A stretch of 56,053 bases of DNA. Source: Pseudomonas putida. Lineage in GTDB: Bacteria > Pseudomonadota > Gammaproteobacteria > Pseudomonadales > Pseudomonadaceae. The stretch is from positions 1 to 56,053 of the forward strand of contig NZ_JANHLC010000015.1 of the NCBI RefSeq assembly GCF_028682395.1. Reading direction: 5' to 3'. Made by a program: the position numbers and the translations under genes. The first letter of the stretch is position 1. Every line of letters begins with the position of its first letter. Positions 8,965 through 16,286 of this stretch are shown one piece after another. The notes under the pieces are model-generated. The model made no database searches, was not told where the DNA came from, and was given only the letters and a program-made list of their open reading frames with translations.

Positions 8965-9303
8965 GTGGATACTCTGTTCACCAAGATCATCAACAGAGAA
9001 ATACCTGCCAGGATCATTTACGAAGACGATCAGGTACTGGCCTTCCACGATATCGCGCCACAGGCGCCTGTACATTTTCTGGTTATCCCGAAAAAGCCGA
9101 TACGCACGCTCAACGACCTCACCGAAGACGACAAGGCCCTCGCCGGGCATATTCTCTTCACGGCCCAGCGCCTGGCCCTGGAACAGGGCTGCGAAGAAGG
9201 CTTTCGCGTGGTGATGAACTGCAATGAGATGGGCGGCCAGACCGTTTATCACATTCATATGCACGTACTGGGTCAGCGTCAGATGAACTGGCCGCCGGGC
9301 TGA
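8965..9303 (+). CDS. HIT family nucleotide-binding protein (HinT-like)
   Basis: Small purine nucleoside phosphoramidase of the histidine-triad superfamily. The 112-residue product carries the triad HIHMHV near residues 96-101 and the N-terminal FTKIINREIPA signature of HinT proteins. The start is GTG 8965 (VDTLFTK), with GGAG eight bases upstream; an in-frame ATG further upstream would add fifteen residues absent from the family. It stands between an SDR gene and coq7. Confidence 0.92.
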   Translation: MDTLFTKIINREIPARIIYEDDQVLAFHDIAPQAPVHFLVIPKKPIRTLNDLTEDDKALAGHILFTAQRLALEQGCEEGFRVVMNCNEMGGQTVYHIHMHVLGQRQMNWPPG

Positions 9304-9313
9304 GCCCGCCCTA

Positions 9314-9353
9314 GGCTCGCTCCAACAGCACTGTTGGGGCGAGCCCGCTCGCC
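9314..9353. repeat. REP-like inverted repeat between the HIT gene and coq7
   Basis: Two overlapping hairpins. The first has arms at 9314-9328 and 9331-9345, 15 pairs with one wobble and a 2-base gap. The second is GGCGAGC (9338-9344) with GCTCGCC (9347-9353). The GGCGAGCCCGCTCGCC core resembles extragenic palindromes common in P. fluorescens-group genomes. It could also act as the HIT gene terminator. Confidence 0.6.
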
Positions 9354-9431
9354 ATTCCCCCGTGATCCAGCGCAAACCTTGCCCTGCCGATTGGGTTAAA
9401 CTGGCCGCCGTGATTTTTTCCGGAGGTAAGC

Positions 9432-10079
9432 ATGACTACCCAACGTCACTACTCGCCGATTGACCGTCTGCTCCTGCAAGCTGACACCGCCATGCGCACC
9501 CTGCTGCCTTTTAGCGGCCAGCCGTATCGGCCATCCCCGGCCATCGTCCAGCCCGAAGCCGAAATGAGCGATGAAGAGGCCCGTCATGTTGCAGGCCTGA
9601 TGCGCATCAACCATACCGGCGAAGTCTGTGCCCAGGCGTTGTACCAGGGCCAGGCCCTGACGGCCAAGCTGCCGCAGGTCCGCGCCGCCATGGAACATGC
9701 GGCCGAGGAAGAAATCGACCACCTGGTCTGGTGCGAACAACGTATTCGCCAACTGGGCAGCCATCCCAGCATTCTCAACCCGCTGTTCTATGGCCTGTCT
9801 TTTGGCATCGGTGCCGCGGCTGGGCTGATCAGCGACAAAGTGAGCCTTGGATTCGTGGCCGCCACCGAAGATCAGGTCTGCAAGCACCTGAACGAACACC
9901 TGGAACAGATTCCGGCCACAGACGAAAAGTCCCGGGCCATTCTGGAACAGATGCGCATCGACGAAGAACATCATGCCGAGACAGCCCTGCAAGCCGGTGG
10001 CTACCGATTCCCGGCGCCCGTGAAGTTCGGCATGAGCCTGCTGGCCAAGGTCATGACCAAAAGTACCTACCGGATCTGA
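9432..10079 (+). CDS. coq7: 2-polyprenyl-3-methyl-6-methoxy-1,4-benzoquinone monooxygenase
   Basis: Di-iron hydroxylase of ubiquinone synthesis, catalysing C6 hydroxylation of demethoxyubiquinone (Coq7 replaces UbiF in Pseudomonas). The 215-residue protein shows the ferritin-like carboxylate ligands: NHTGEV, EEEIDHL (ExxH), ATEDQVC and DEEHHAE (ExxH). Bacterial Coq7 proteins are of this length. It is followed by a strong bidirectional terminator. In PAO1 speD lies between this gene and the OsmC-like gene; it is absent here. Confidence 0.94.
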   Translation: MTTQRHYSPIDRLLLQADTAMRTLLPFSGQPYRPSPAIVQPEAEMSDEEARHVAGLMRINHTGEVCAQALYQGQALTAKLPQVRAAMEHAAEEEIDHLVWCEQRIRQLGSHPSILNPLFYGLSFGIGAAAGLISDKVSLGFVAATEDQVCKHLNEHLEQIPATDEKSRAILEQMRIDEEHHAETALQAGGYRFPAPVKFGMSLLAKVMTKSTYRI

Positions 10080-10102
10080 TCCAGAGGTTTATGGCGGGTA
10101 TG

Positions 10103-10134
10103 AAAATGGGGCGCTCATCGAGCGCCCCATTTTT
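10103..10134. terminator. Bidirectional terminator between coq7 and the OsmC-like gene
   Basis: A 14-base-pair stem (10103-10116 with 10120-10133) around an ATC loop, flanked by A- and T-runs. It serves both convergent genes. Confidence 0.9.
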
Positions 10135-10179
10135 GCCACACGCACGCGCTCAAGGCCCGCGTGGAAGATCGATGTCAGC

Positions 10180-10602
10180 TCAACCGAGTTCGACGATCTC
10201 ATAGTCATGGCTGATGGCAACACCGGCCGCGCCCAGCATGATCGACGCCGAGCAGTACTTCTCGGCCGACAACTCGATCGCGCGCTTGACCTGGGCTTCT
10301 TTCAACCCGCGCCCCTTGACCACGAAATGCAAATGGATCTTGGTGAAGACCTTGGGGTCTTCCGTGGCGCGTTCGGCTTCCAGAAATGCCTCGCAGCTTT
10401 CCACAGCCTGACGCGACTTCTTCAGAATGCTCACGACATCGAAGTTGCTGCAGCCACCGAGTCCCAACAACAGCATTTCCATTGGGCGAACACCCAGGTT
10501 GCGCCCGCCACTTTCCGGCGGACCATCCATCACCACAACATGGCCACTGCCCGACTCACCGAGGAACATGGCTTCGCCAGCCCATTGGATGCGTGCCTTC
10601 AT
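10180..10602 (-). CDS. OsmC/Ohr-like peroxiredoxin family protein
   Basis: 140-residue OsmC-family protein, probably a thiol-dependent peroxidase or a YhfA-type relative. The two family cysteines are present, in GLGGCSNFDV and EKYCSASIML. ATG 10602 (MKARIQWAGE) is chosen over an upstream TTG two codons away. It lies directly upstream of and divergent from vfr, as its counterpart PA0653 does in PAO1. No experimental function is known to me. Confidence 0.85.
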   Translation of the reverse strand: MKARIQWAGEAMFLGESGSGHVVVMDGPPESGGRNLGVRPMEMLLLGLGGCSNFDVVSILKKSRQAVESCEAFLEAERATEDPKVFTKIHLHFVVKGRGLKEAQVKRAIELSAEKYCSASIMLGAAGVAISHDYEIVELG

Positions 10603-10672
10603 CGCCAAGACTCCACTGCTGAAAAAAGGGGCGCCAGCTTAGCACAGCGTTCCGCCATGCCTGCTTTCAAGA

Positions 10673-10739
10673 TTGACACCAAAGGCGCTGAGCAACGATA
10701 GAAATTCCCCCGGCTCACAGGCAGAGTGTCTGGTAAACT
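10673..10739 (+). promoter_or_regulatory. Candidate vfr promoter region
   Basis: A consensus -35 TTGACA (10673-10678) stands upstream of a weak -10 near 10697-10702. An extended -10, TGG then TAAACT (10734-10739), lies further down, 73 bases before the vfr start. Two alternative promoters are possible; neither is demonstrated. Confidence 0.35.
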
Positions 10740-10812
10740 GACGCCAAACCAATGGCGCTCCGCCACTACGATAAGAACCCTACCAAACCGTGCCGCTTCC
10801 CGAGATACCACC

Positions 10813-11457
10813 ATGGCTGCGCTTGCGCCCACCCCCAAGATCAAGAACCTCGAAAAACTGCTGATGCACTGCCAGCGGCAGCGCTATCCGGCCAAGAGCA
10901 ATATCATCTGTGCCGGCGAACGCTCGGATACCTTGTTCTACATCGTCAAAGGCTCGGTCACGGTGCTGATCGAAGACGACGACGGTCGCGAAATGATCAT
11001 TGCCTACCTTAATAGCGGTGACTTCTTCGGTGAGCTGGGTCTGTTTGAGGAAGCCGGCCACGAGCAACAGCGCAGCGCCTGGGTCAGGACCAAGATCGAA
11101 TGTGAAGTGGCCCAGATCAGCTACGTCAAATTCCGCGAGCTGGCCCAGCAGGACCCGGACATTCTCTATGCCCTCAGTGGCCAGATGGCCCAGCGCCTAC
11201 GCAACACCACACGCAAAGTCGGCGATCTGGCGTTCTTTGATGTCACAGGCCGAGTGGCCCGCTGCCTGCTGGAACTGTGCAAGCAGCCGGATGCCATGAC
11301 CCACCCCGACGGCATGCAAATCAAAATCACGCGTCAGGAGATTGGCCGGATCGTTGGCTGTTCCCGGGAAATGGTCGGCCGTGTGCTCAAGGACCTTGAA
11401 GAACAGAACCTGGTCAACGTCAAAGGCAAAACCATGGTGGTGTTCGGCACTCGCTAG
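10813..11457 (+). CDS. vfr: cAMP-activated global transcription regulator Vfr (CRP family)
   Basis: CRP-type regulator; in P. aeruginosa it controls quorum sensing, type III secretion, twitching and toxin genes with cAMP. The 214-residue protein has the cNMP-binding roll with FFGELGLF and RSAWV (about 70-90). A dimer helix follows, then the DNA-recognition helix in QEIGRIVGCSREMVGRVL near 180-197, nearly identical to Vfr. ATG 10813 matches the known length; 29 open upstream codons are discarded. Its TAG stop overlaps the TAG stop of the convergent ligase-like gene at a CTAG tetramer. In the fluorescens/putida group targets may differ from P. aeruginosa. Confidence 0.95.
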   Translation: MAALAPTPKIKNLEKLLMHCQRQRYPAKSNIICAGERSDTLFYIVKGSVTVLIEDDDGREMIIAYLNSGDFFGELGLFEEAGHEQQRSAWVRTKIECEVAQISYVKFRELAQQDPDILYALSGQMAQRLRNTTRKVGDLAFFDVTGRVARCLLELCKQPDAMTHPDGMQIKITRQEIGRIVGCSREMVGRVLKDLEEQNLVNVKGKTMVVFGTR

Positions 11458-12155
11458 GCGCGAAAAACCTGTGCCAGCATCTGCTGATAGCGCTCGGCCA
11501 GGCACCCAATAAAATCCGGCGCGCTAAAGGCTTCATGCAAGGCGATATGGCTCTCGGCACGGCAACGCTGCGCCAGCCCACAAGCCTGATTGAAGCGATT
11601 GACCGCCGCGACCATCGACTCACGCTCGTTATCCATCAGCAATGCACCGTGGACCAGGCCCACCGGGCGAGTGCCCCCCTGGCTCTGGCGCCAGCGTTGC
11701 GCAGTGCCGACCAGCTTGCGCCCGGCCAGATTGACGTTGAATCGACCGTCACAGAACGCACCGTCGATTTCCCCGAGTGACGGCTCGCCACCCAACGCAC
11801 TCAACTCATCGCAGATGGGCTGGCACAGACGCCGATAACCGGTTTCGATTCGCCCCTGATCGCCCTCGCTACGCGGCGGTGCGTAGACCAATGCGATATT
11901 GATGGTCGAGGCCGACTGCGGGACCGGTTCCCCACCGGTTTCACGCAGCAATACCGGCCAGCCACTGTGGGCCGACGCCTGGCAGGCCGCATCGAAGCCC
12001 GGCAGGCGACTCAAGCGGCGCGGCATCACCAGGGCATGATCGCCCGGCTGCCAGAACAGCAGCCCGTAATCCTGTTCACCGGCGCAGACTGCCGCCAGCA
12101 GATCCTGCTCGGCACGCAGGCCCTCTTCAACGCTAAGCACAACGGGCAAGGTCAT
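11454..12155 (-). CDS. Lipoate-protein ligase/biotin ligase-like protein
   Basis: BPL/LplA/LipB-fold protein of 233 residues. The lipoyl-AMP binding pattern LLRETGGEPVPQS is present, and RKLVGTAQRW supplies the lysine conserved in ligases and octanoyltransferases. It probably attaches or transfers lipoyl or octanoyl groups, though it lacks the C-terminal accessory domain of classical LplA. ATG 12155 is preferred; the open extension upstream runs into a palindrome. It is the last gene of the minus-strand block after trpC and is convergent with vfr. To my recollection the PAO1 trpC-vfr interval lacks it. Confidence 0.75.
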   Translation of the reverse strand: MTLPVVLSVEEGLRAEQDLLAAVCAGEQDYGLLFWQPGDHALVMPRRLSRLPGFDAACQASAHSGWPVLLRETGGEPVPQSASTINIALVYAPPRSEGDQGRIETGYRRLCQPICDELSALGGEPSLGEIDGAFCDGRFNVNLAGRKLVGTAQRWRQSQGGTRPVGLVHGALLMDNERESMVAAVNRFNQACGLAQRCRAESHIALHEAFSAPDFIGCLAERYQQMLAQVFRA

Positions 12156-12190
12156 CGGTGGATGTCCTGGGAAGGTGTTGTTCAGCAGCA

Positions 12191-12218
12191 GGCTTGCCTC
12201 TGCCGGCAGAGGCAAGCC
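12191..12218. repeat. Perfect 28-base palindrome after trpC
   Basis: GGCTTGCCTCTGCC (12191-12204) is followed at once by its exact reverse complement (12205-12218), just past the trpC stop. It could form a strong hairpin in the trp transcript and act as an mRNA 3' stabiliser, factor-dependent terminator or REP-like element. No U-tract follows. Confidence 0.65.
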
Positions 12219-12228
12219 ATGCGCCGGA

Positions 12229-13065
12229 TCAGTCCAGCGTCGAACCACTCACAGCCACACCGCGCTCGGGAAAGAACAGGCGCTGCAACTCGGCTCCCGG
12301 ATTTGGCGCACGCATAAATGCCTCGCCCACCAGGAAAGCATAGACCTCACTGATTTCCATCAGCTCGACATCCGCCCGATTGAGGATTCCGCTCTCCGTG
12401 ATGACCAGGCGGTCACGGGGGATGCGCGGCAGCAGGTCAAGGGTGGTTTCCAGGCTGACTTCGAACGTATGCAGGTTGCGGTTATTGATCCCCAATAGCG
12501 GGGTATCAAGGGTTTTCAACGCGCGATCCAGCTCGGCGCCGTCATGGACTTCCACCAGTACATCGAGACCCACACCCTTGGCGACAGCCGCCAACTCGGC
12601 CATTTTCACGTCATCGAGTGCTGAAACGATCAACAGCACACAATCGGCGCCCAATGCCCGGGCTTCGACAATCTGGTACGGGTCGATCATGAAATCCTTA
12701 CGGATCACCGGCAGCGTACAGGCCGCACGAGCCTGCTGCAGATAGACATCGGCGCCCTGGAAGTAATCGACATCCGTCAGTACCGACAGGCAGGTCGCCC
12801 CACCCTTCTGGTAGCTCTTGGCAATGTCGGCCGGGACGAAATCCTCGCGGATCACACCCTTGCTCGGCGACGCCTTCTTGATCTCAGCGATCACCGCCGG
12901 CTGCTTGAGCTTGGCCTGTGCCAGCAACGCATTGGCAAAGCCACGCGGCGCATCGGCCAAGGCGGCCAGGCGCTCCAGTTCGGCCAGGCTGACCCGGGCG
13001 CTGCGCTCGGCCACTTCCTCGACTTTACGCGCGAGAATACTCTCCAGAACCGTCGGCACACTCAT
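12229..13065 (-). CDS. trpC: Indole-3-glycerol phosphate synthase
   Basis: Converts carboxyphenylamino-deoxyribulose-5-phosphate to indole-3-glycerol phosphate, the fourth step of tryptophan synthesis. The 278-residue TIM barrel shows EIKKASPSKG (catalytic lysine), VIRKDFMIDPYQ, LLGINNRNLHTFEV and ITESGI. It is monofunctional, not fused to TrpF, as usual in Pseudomonas. Its ATG overlaps the trpD stop by four bases, indicating translational coupling. Confidence 0.96.
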   Translation of the reverse strand: MSVPTVLESILARKVEEVAERSARVSLAELERLAALADAPRGFANALLAQAKLKQPAVIAEIKKASPSKGVIREDFVPADIAKSYQKGGATCLSVLTDVDYFQGADVYLQQARAACTLPVIRKDFMIDPYQIVEARALGADCVLLIVSALDDVKMAELAAVAKGVGLDVLVEVHDGAELDRALKTLDTPLLGINNRNLHTFEVSLETTLDLLPRIPRDRLVITESGILNRADVELMEISEVYAFLVGEAFMRAPNPGAELQRLFFPERGVAVSGSTLD

Positions 13066-14111
13066 CCTTCATTCTCCTGCTTGAAAACTGCGGTGAACGC
13101 ACCCAGCTCTTCGAGCTTCTCCCGAGCCAGCCCGGTATGCAGTGCATCGTGGGCCAATGCCACACCCTCCTTGAGACTATAGGCGTGGTCGGCCGCATAC
13201 AACGCGGCACCAGCATTGAGCACGATCATTTCCGCGGCTTTCTGGCCGTTTTCGGTCTTGCGTCGACCCAGGGCATCGCGGATCAACTCCAACGAGGCCG
13301 CCGGGCTCTCGACCACCAGGCCGAACAGGCTCTGGCTCTTGATGCCAAGGTCTTCAGGCTGAACCCAGTACTCGCTGATCTGGTCATTTTTCAGCTCGGC
13401 CACGTAGGTCGGCGCAGCCAGACTGAACTCATCCAGGCCATCCTGGGAGTGCACCACCAGCACATGCTTGCTGCCCATGCGCTGCAACACTTCAGCCAGT
13501 GGCCGGCAGAGCGCCTGGGAGAATACCCCGACGACCTGATGTTTGACCCCGGCCGGATTCGTAAGCGGGCCGAGCATATTGAACAGGGTGCGCAGGCCCA
13601 GGTCACGACGTGGGCCTGCGGCGTGCTTCATAGCACCGTGATGGCTTTGGGCGAACATAAAGCCGATACCCACATTATCGATACAGCGCGCCACCTGGAC
13701 CGGTGTCAGGTTCAGATAGATCCCGGCAGCTTCAAGCAGATCGGCACTGCCGCTCTTGCCCGACACGGCACGGTTACCGTGCTTGGCCACGGTGCAGCCC
13801 GCCGCCGCCACGACAAAAGCCGATGCGGTGGAGACGTTGAAAATGTTCGCGCCATCACCGCCGGTGCCGACCACGTCGACTACACCGTCGAGGGTCTTGA
13901 GCTCGACCTTGTCCGCCAGCTCGCGCATCACGGAGACGGCTCCGACGATTTCATCGATGCTCTCGCTCTTCATGCGCATCGCCATCATAAAGGCGCCAAT
14001 CTGCGCATCGCTGCATTGGCCGGTCATGATCTCGCGCATGACATCGCGCATTTCTTCGGTGCTCAGGTCCAGATGGCCGACGATACGGCTCAGGGCAGTC
14101 TTGATATCCAT
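13062..14111 (-). CDS. trpD: Anthranilate phosphoribosyltransferase
   Basis: Transfers phosphoribose from PRPP to anthranilate. The 349-residue protein has the PRPP-binding GTGGDGANIFNVSTA loop near 80, the KHGNRAVSGKSGSADLLEA segment, and an N-terminal helical domain. It sits between trpG (nine-base gap) and trpC (four-base overlap) in the classic Pseudomonas trpGDC order, here continuing directly from trpE. Confidence 0.97.
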   Translation of the reverse strand: MDIKTALSRIVGHLDLSTEEMRDVMREIMTGQCSDAQIGAFMMAMRMKSESIDEIVGAVSVMRELADKVELKTLDGVVDVVGTGGDGANIFNVSTASAFVVAAAGCTVAKHGNRAVSGKSGSADLLEAAGIYLNLTPVQVARCIDNVGIGFMFAQSHHGAMKHAAGPRRDLGLRTLFNMLGPLTNPAGVKHQVVGVFSQALCRPLAEVLQRMGSKHVLVVHSQDGLDEFSLAAPTYVAELKNDQISEYWVQPEDLGIKSQSLFGLVVESPAASLELIRDALGRRKTENGQKAAEMIVLNAGAALYAADHAYSLKEGVALAHDALHTGLAREKLEELGAFTAVFKQENEG

Positions 14112-14120
14112 GAAAAGTCC

Positions 14121-14714
14121 TTAGCGCGTGCCGCCGGTTTGCTTGAGAAAGTTAGCGAACAGCTCGTGGCCCTGCTCGGAAAGAATCGATTCGGGGTGGA
14201 ACTGCACCCCTTCGACGTTCAATGTCTTGTGGCGCAAGCCCATGATCTCGTCGACCGAGCCGTCGGCCAACTGGGTCCAGGCGGTCAACTCAAGGCAGTC
14301 GGGCAAGGTTTCGCGCTTGACCACCAGCGAGTGGTAACGCGTCACGGTCAATGGCATGTTCAGGCCAGCGAACACGCCTTTGCCTTCGTGGAACAAAGGG
14401 CTGGTCTTGCCGTGCATCACTTGCCGGGCACGCACCACATCGCCGCCAAAAGCCTGGCCGATGGATTGATGGCCCAGGCACACACCCAGGATCGGCAGCT
14501 TGCCGGCGAAATAACGAATGGCTTCCAGGGAGATCCCGGCTTCGGTCGGCGTGCACGGGCCGGGGGACACCACGATACGCTCGGGGTTGAGGGCCGCAAT
14601 CTCGGCGACGCTCAATTCGTCATTGCGCACGACTTTGACATCCGCGCCCAACTCACCGAGGTATTGCACGACGTTATAGGTAAAAGAGTCGTAATTATCG
14701 ATCATCAACAACAT
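14121..14714 (-). CDS. trpG: Anthranilate synthase component II (glutamine amidotransferase)
   Basis: Glutaminase subunit that supplies ammonia to TrpE. The 197-residue class I amidotransferase has the nucleophile cysteine in GVCLGHQSIGQAFGG near residue 79 and the His/Glu pair in VQFHPESIL. It begins 12 bases after the trpE stop, so synthase subunits are made from one message. In P. putida and P. aeruginosa trpE and trpG are separated by other genes; here they are not. Confidence 0.97.
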   Translation of the reverse strand: MLLMIDNYDSFTYNVVQYLGELGADVKVVRNDELSVAEIAALNPERIVVSPGPCTPTEAGISLEAIRYFAGKLPILGVCLGHQSIGQAFGGDVVRARQVMHGKTSPLFHEGKGVFAGLNMPLTVTRYHSLVVKRETLPDCLELTAWTQLADGSVDEIMGLRHKTLNVEGVQFHPESILSEQGHELFANFLKQTGGTR

Positions 14715-14726
14715 GGCAAAAGCTCC

Positions 14727-16214
14727 TCAGGCGTCGGACTTGGGGGGTTGTTCAGCGAGCGCAACGGCGCGGAACATCGCGCGGCGCTTGTTCAGCGTCT
14801 CTTCCCACTCCAGGGCCGGCACGGAGTCAGCGACAATCCCGCCGCCGGCCTGCACATGCAACTCGCCGTCCTTGATCACCGCAGTGCGGATCGCAATGGC
14901 CGTGTCCATATTGCCGTTCCACGCAAAATAGCCCACGGCACCGCCGTAGACCCCACGCTTGACCGGCTCCAGTTCATCGATAATTTCCATCGCACGAATT
15001 TTCGGCGCGCCAGACAACGTGCCCGCCGGCAGGATCGCCCGCAGGGCATCCATTGCCGTCAGGCCTTCCTTCAACTGCCCGGTGACGTTGGAAACGATGT
15101 GCATCACGTTGGAATAACGCTCGATCACCATCTTCTCGGTGAGTTTCACCGAACCGATCTCGGAAACGCGGCCCGTGTCGTTGCGGCCCAGGTCGATCAG
15201 CATCAGGTGCTCGGCAATTTCCTTGTCATCGGACAGCAAGTCTTCTTCCAGCGCCCGGTCGGCTTCCTCGGTAGCGCCCCGCGGGCGGGTCCCGGCAATC
15301 GGCCGTACGGTAATCAGATTGTCTTCGACGCGCACCAGCACTTCCGGCGAACTGCCGACAACATGGAAGTCGCCGAAGTTGAAGAAGTACATATAAGGCG
15401 TCGGGTTGAAGCAGCGCAGCGCCCGGTACAGATCGATAGGCGCGGCCTTGAAATCGATGGACATACGTTGCGACGGCACCACCTGCATGCAGTCGCCGGC
15501 CAAGATGTATTGCTTGATGGTGTCGACCGCGCGCTCGTAGTCCGCCTGGGTAAAGCTGGAGCGGAAAACCGGGTCGCCAGCCTGCTGCCGGTTGAAATCC
15601 AGGCCCGGGCGCGGCGTGATTGGCTGGCGCAGTTGCTCGAGCAAGGCTTGCAGACGCGCCTGGCCCTGCTCGTAGGCATTTTCCTGGGCCGGGTCGGCCA
15701 ACACGATTGCATGCATCTTGCCGGCCAGGTTGTCGAAGACCACCACAGCATCGGACACCATCAACAAGATATCCGGCACGCCCAGGGGATCCGGGTTCGG
15801 GCACTTGCCCAGGCGTTTTTCGACATAGCGCACGCAGTCGTAGCCGAAGTAGCCGACCAGCCCACCGTTGAAACGGGGTAGCCCAGCAATGGACGGCACG
15901 TTGTACCGAGCCTTGAACGTTTCGACAAACGCCAATGGATCCGCCACTTCATGGCTTTCGATCTCCACACCATCGTGGCTGATGCGCACGCTGTGGTCGT
16001 GCACACGCAGCACTGTGCGACATGGCAGGCCAATGATCGAATAGCGGCCCCATTTTTCTCCGCCTTGAACCGACTCCAGCAGATAGGAGTTCGGCTGGTC
16101 GGCCAGTTTCAGGTAGATCGACAGCGGCGTGTCGAAGTCGGCAAGGGTTTCGCAGGCAAGCGGAATACGGTTGTAGCCGGCAGCGGCCAAACGCAGGAAT
16201 TCTTCGCGGGTCAT
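14727..16214 (-). CDS. trpE: Anthranilate synthase component I
   Basis: Chorismate-using subunit of anthranilate synthase. The 495-residue protein contains the tryptophan feedback-site motif LLESVQGGEKWGRYS near 43-57. Chorismate-domain signatures are PIAGTRPRGA, LIDLGRNDTGRVS, GTLSGAPKIRAMEII and the C-terminal IQ/AGGGIVADS region. ATG 16214 (MTREEFLRLAAAGYNR) is the standard Pseudomonas start. It lies 72 bases after gph on the same strand; the interval holds a hairpin and follows Trp-rich codons, suggesting attenuation. Confidence 0.97.
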   Translation of the reverse strand: MTREEFLRLAAAGYNRIPLACETLADFDTPLSIYLKLADQPNSYLLESVQGGEKWGRYSIIGLPCRTVLRVHDHSVRISHDGVEIESHEVADPLAFVETFKARYNVPSIAGLPRFNGGLVGYFGYDCVRYVEKRLGKCPNPDPLGVPDILLMVSDAVVVFDNLAGKMHAIVLADPAQENAYEQGQARLQALLEQLRQPITPRPGLDFNRQQAGDPVFRSSFTQADYERAVDTIKQYILAGDCMQVVPSQRMSIDFKAAPIDLYRALRCFNPTPYMYFFNFGDFHVVGSSPEVLVRVEDNLITVRPIAGTRPRGATEEADRALEEDLLSDDKEIAEHLMLIDLGRNDTGRVSEIGSVKLTEKMVIERYSNVMHIVSNVTGQLKEGLTAMDALRAILPAGTLSGAPKIRAMEIIDELEPVKRGVYGGAVGYFAWNGNMDTAIAIRTAVIKDGELHVQAGGGIVADSVPALEWEETLNKRRAMFRAVALAEQPPKSDA

Positions 16215-16260
16215 GATCAGCCTCGTGGCTTGAGGGTCAAACAGTCAGGTATGCAAACGC

Positions 16261-16276
16261 GCCGGAACAGTCCGGC
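16261..16276 (-). promoter_or_regulatory. Hairpin in the gph-trpE interval (possible attenuator element)
   Basis: GCCGGA and TCCGGC form a 6-base-pair stem with an ACAG loop, followed on the minus strand by GCG and only three Ts. It lies 10 bases after the Trp-rich end of gph and 46 before trpE. Too weak for a clear intrinsic terminator, but well placed for leader regulation. Confidence 0.4.
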
Positions 16277-16286
16277 CAGATTAAAG

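Noticed and set aside
13137..15881. A 914-codon open frame on the plus strand, antisense to trpD, trpG and trpE
   Set aside because: It mirrors three well-supported trp genes. Long antisense frames are common in GC-rich Pseudomonas DNA, and the translation is His/Gln/Arg-rich with no domain.
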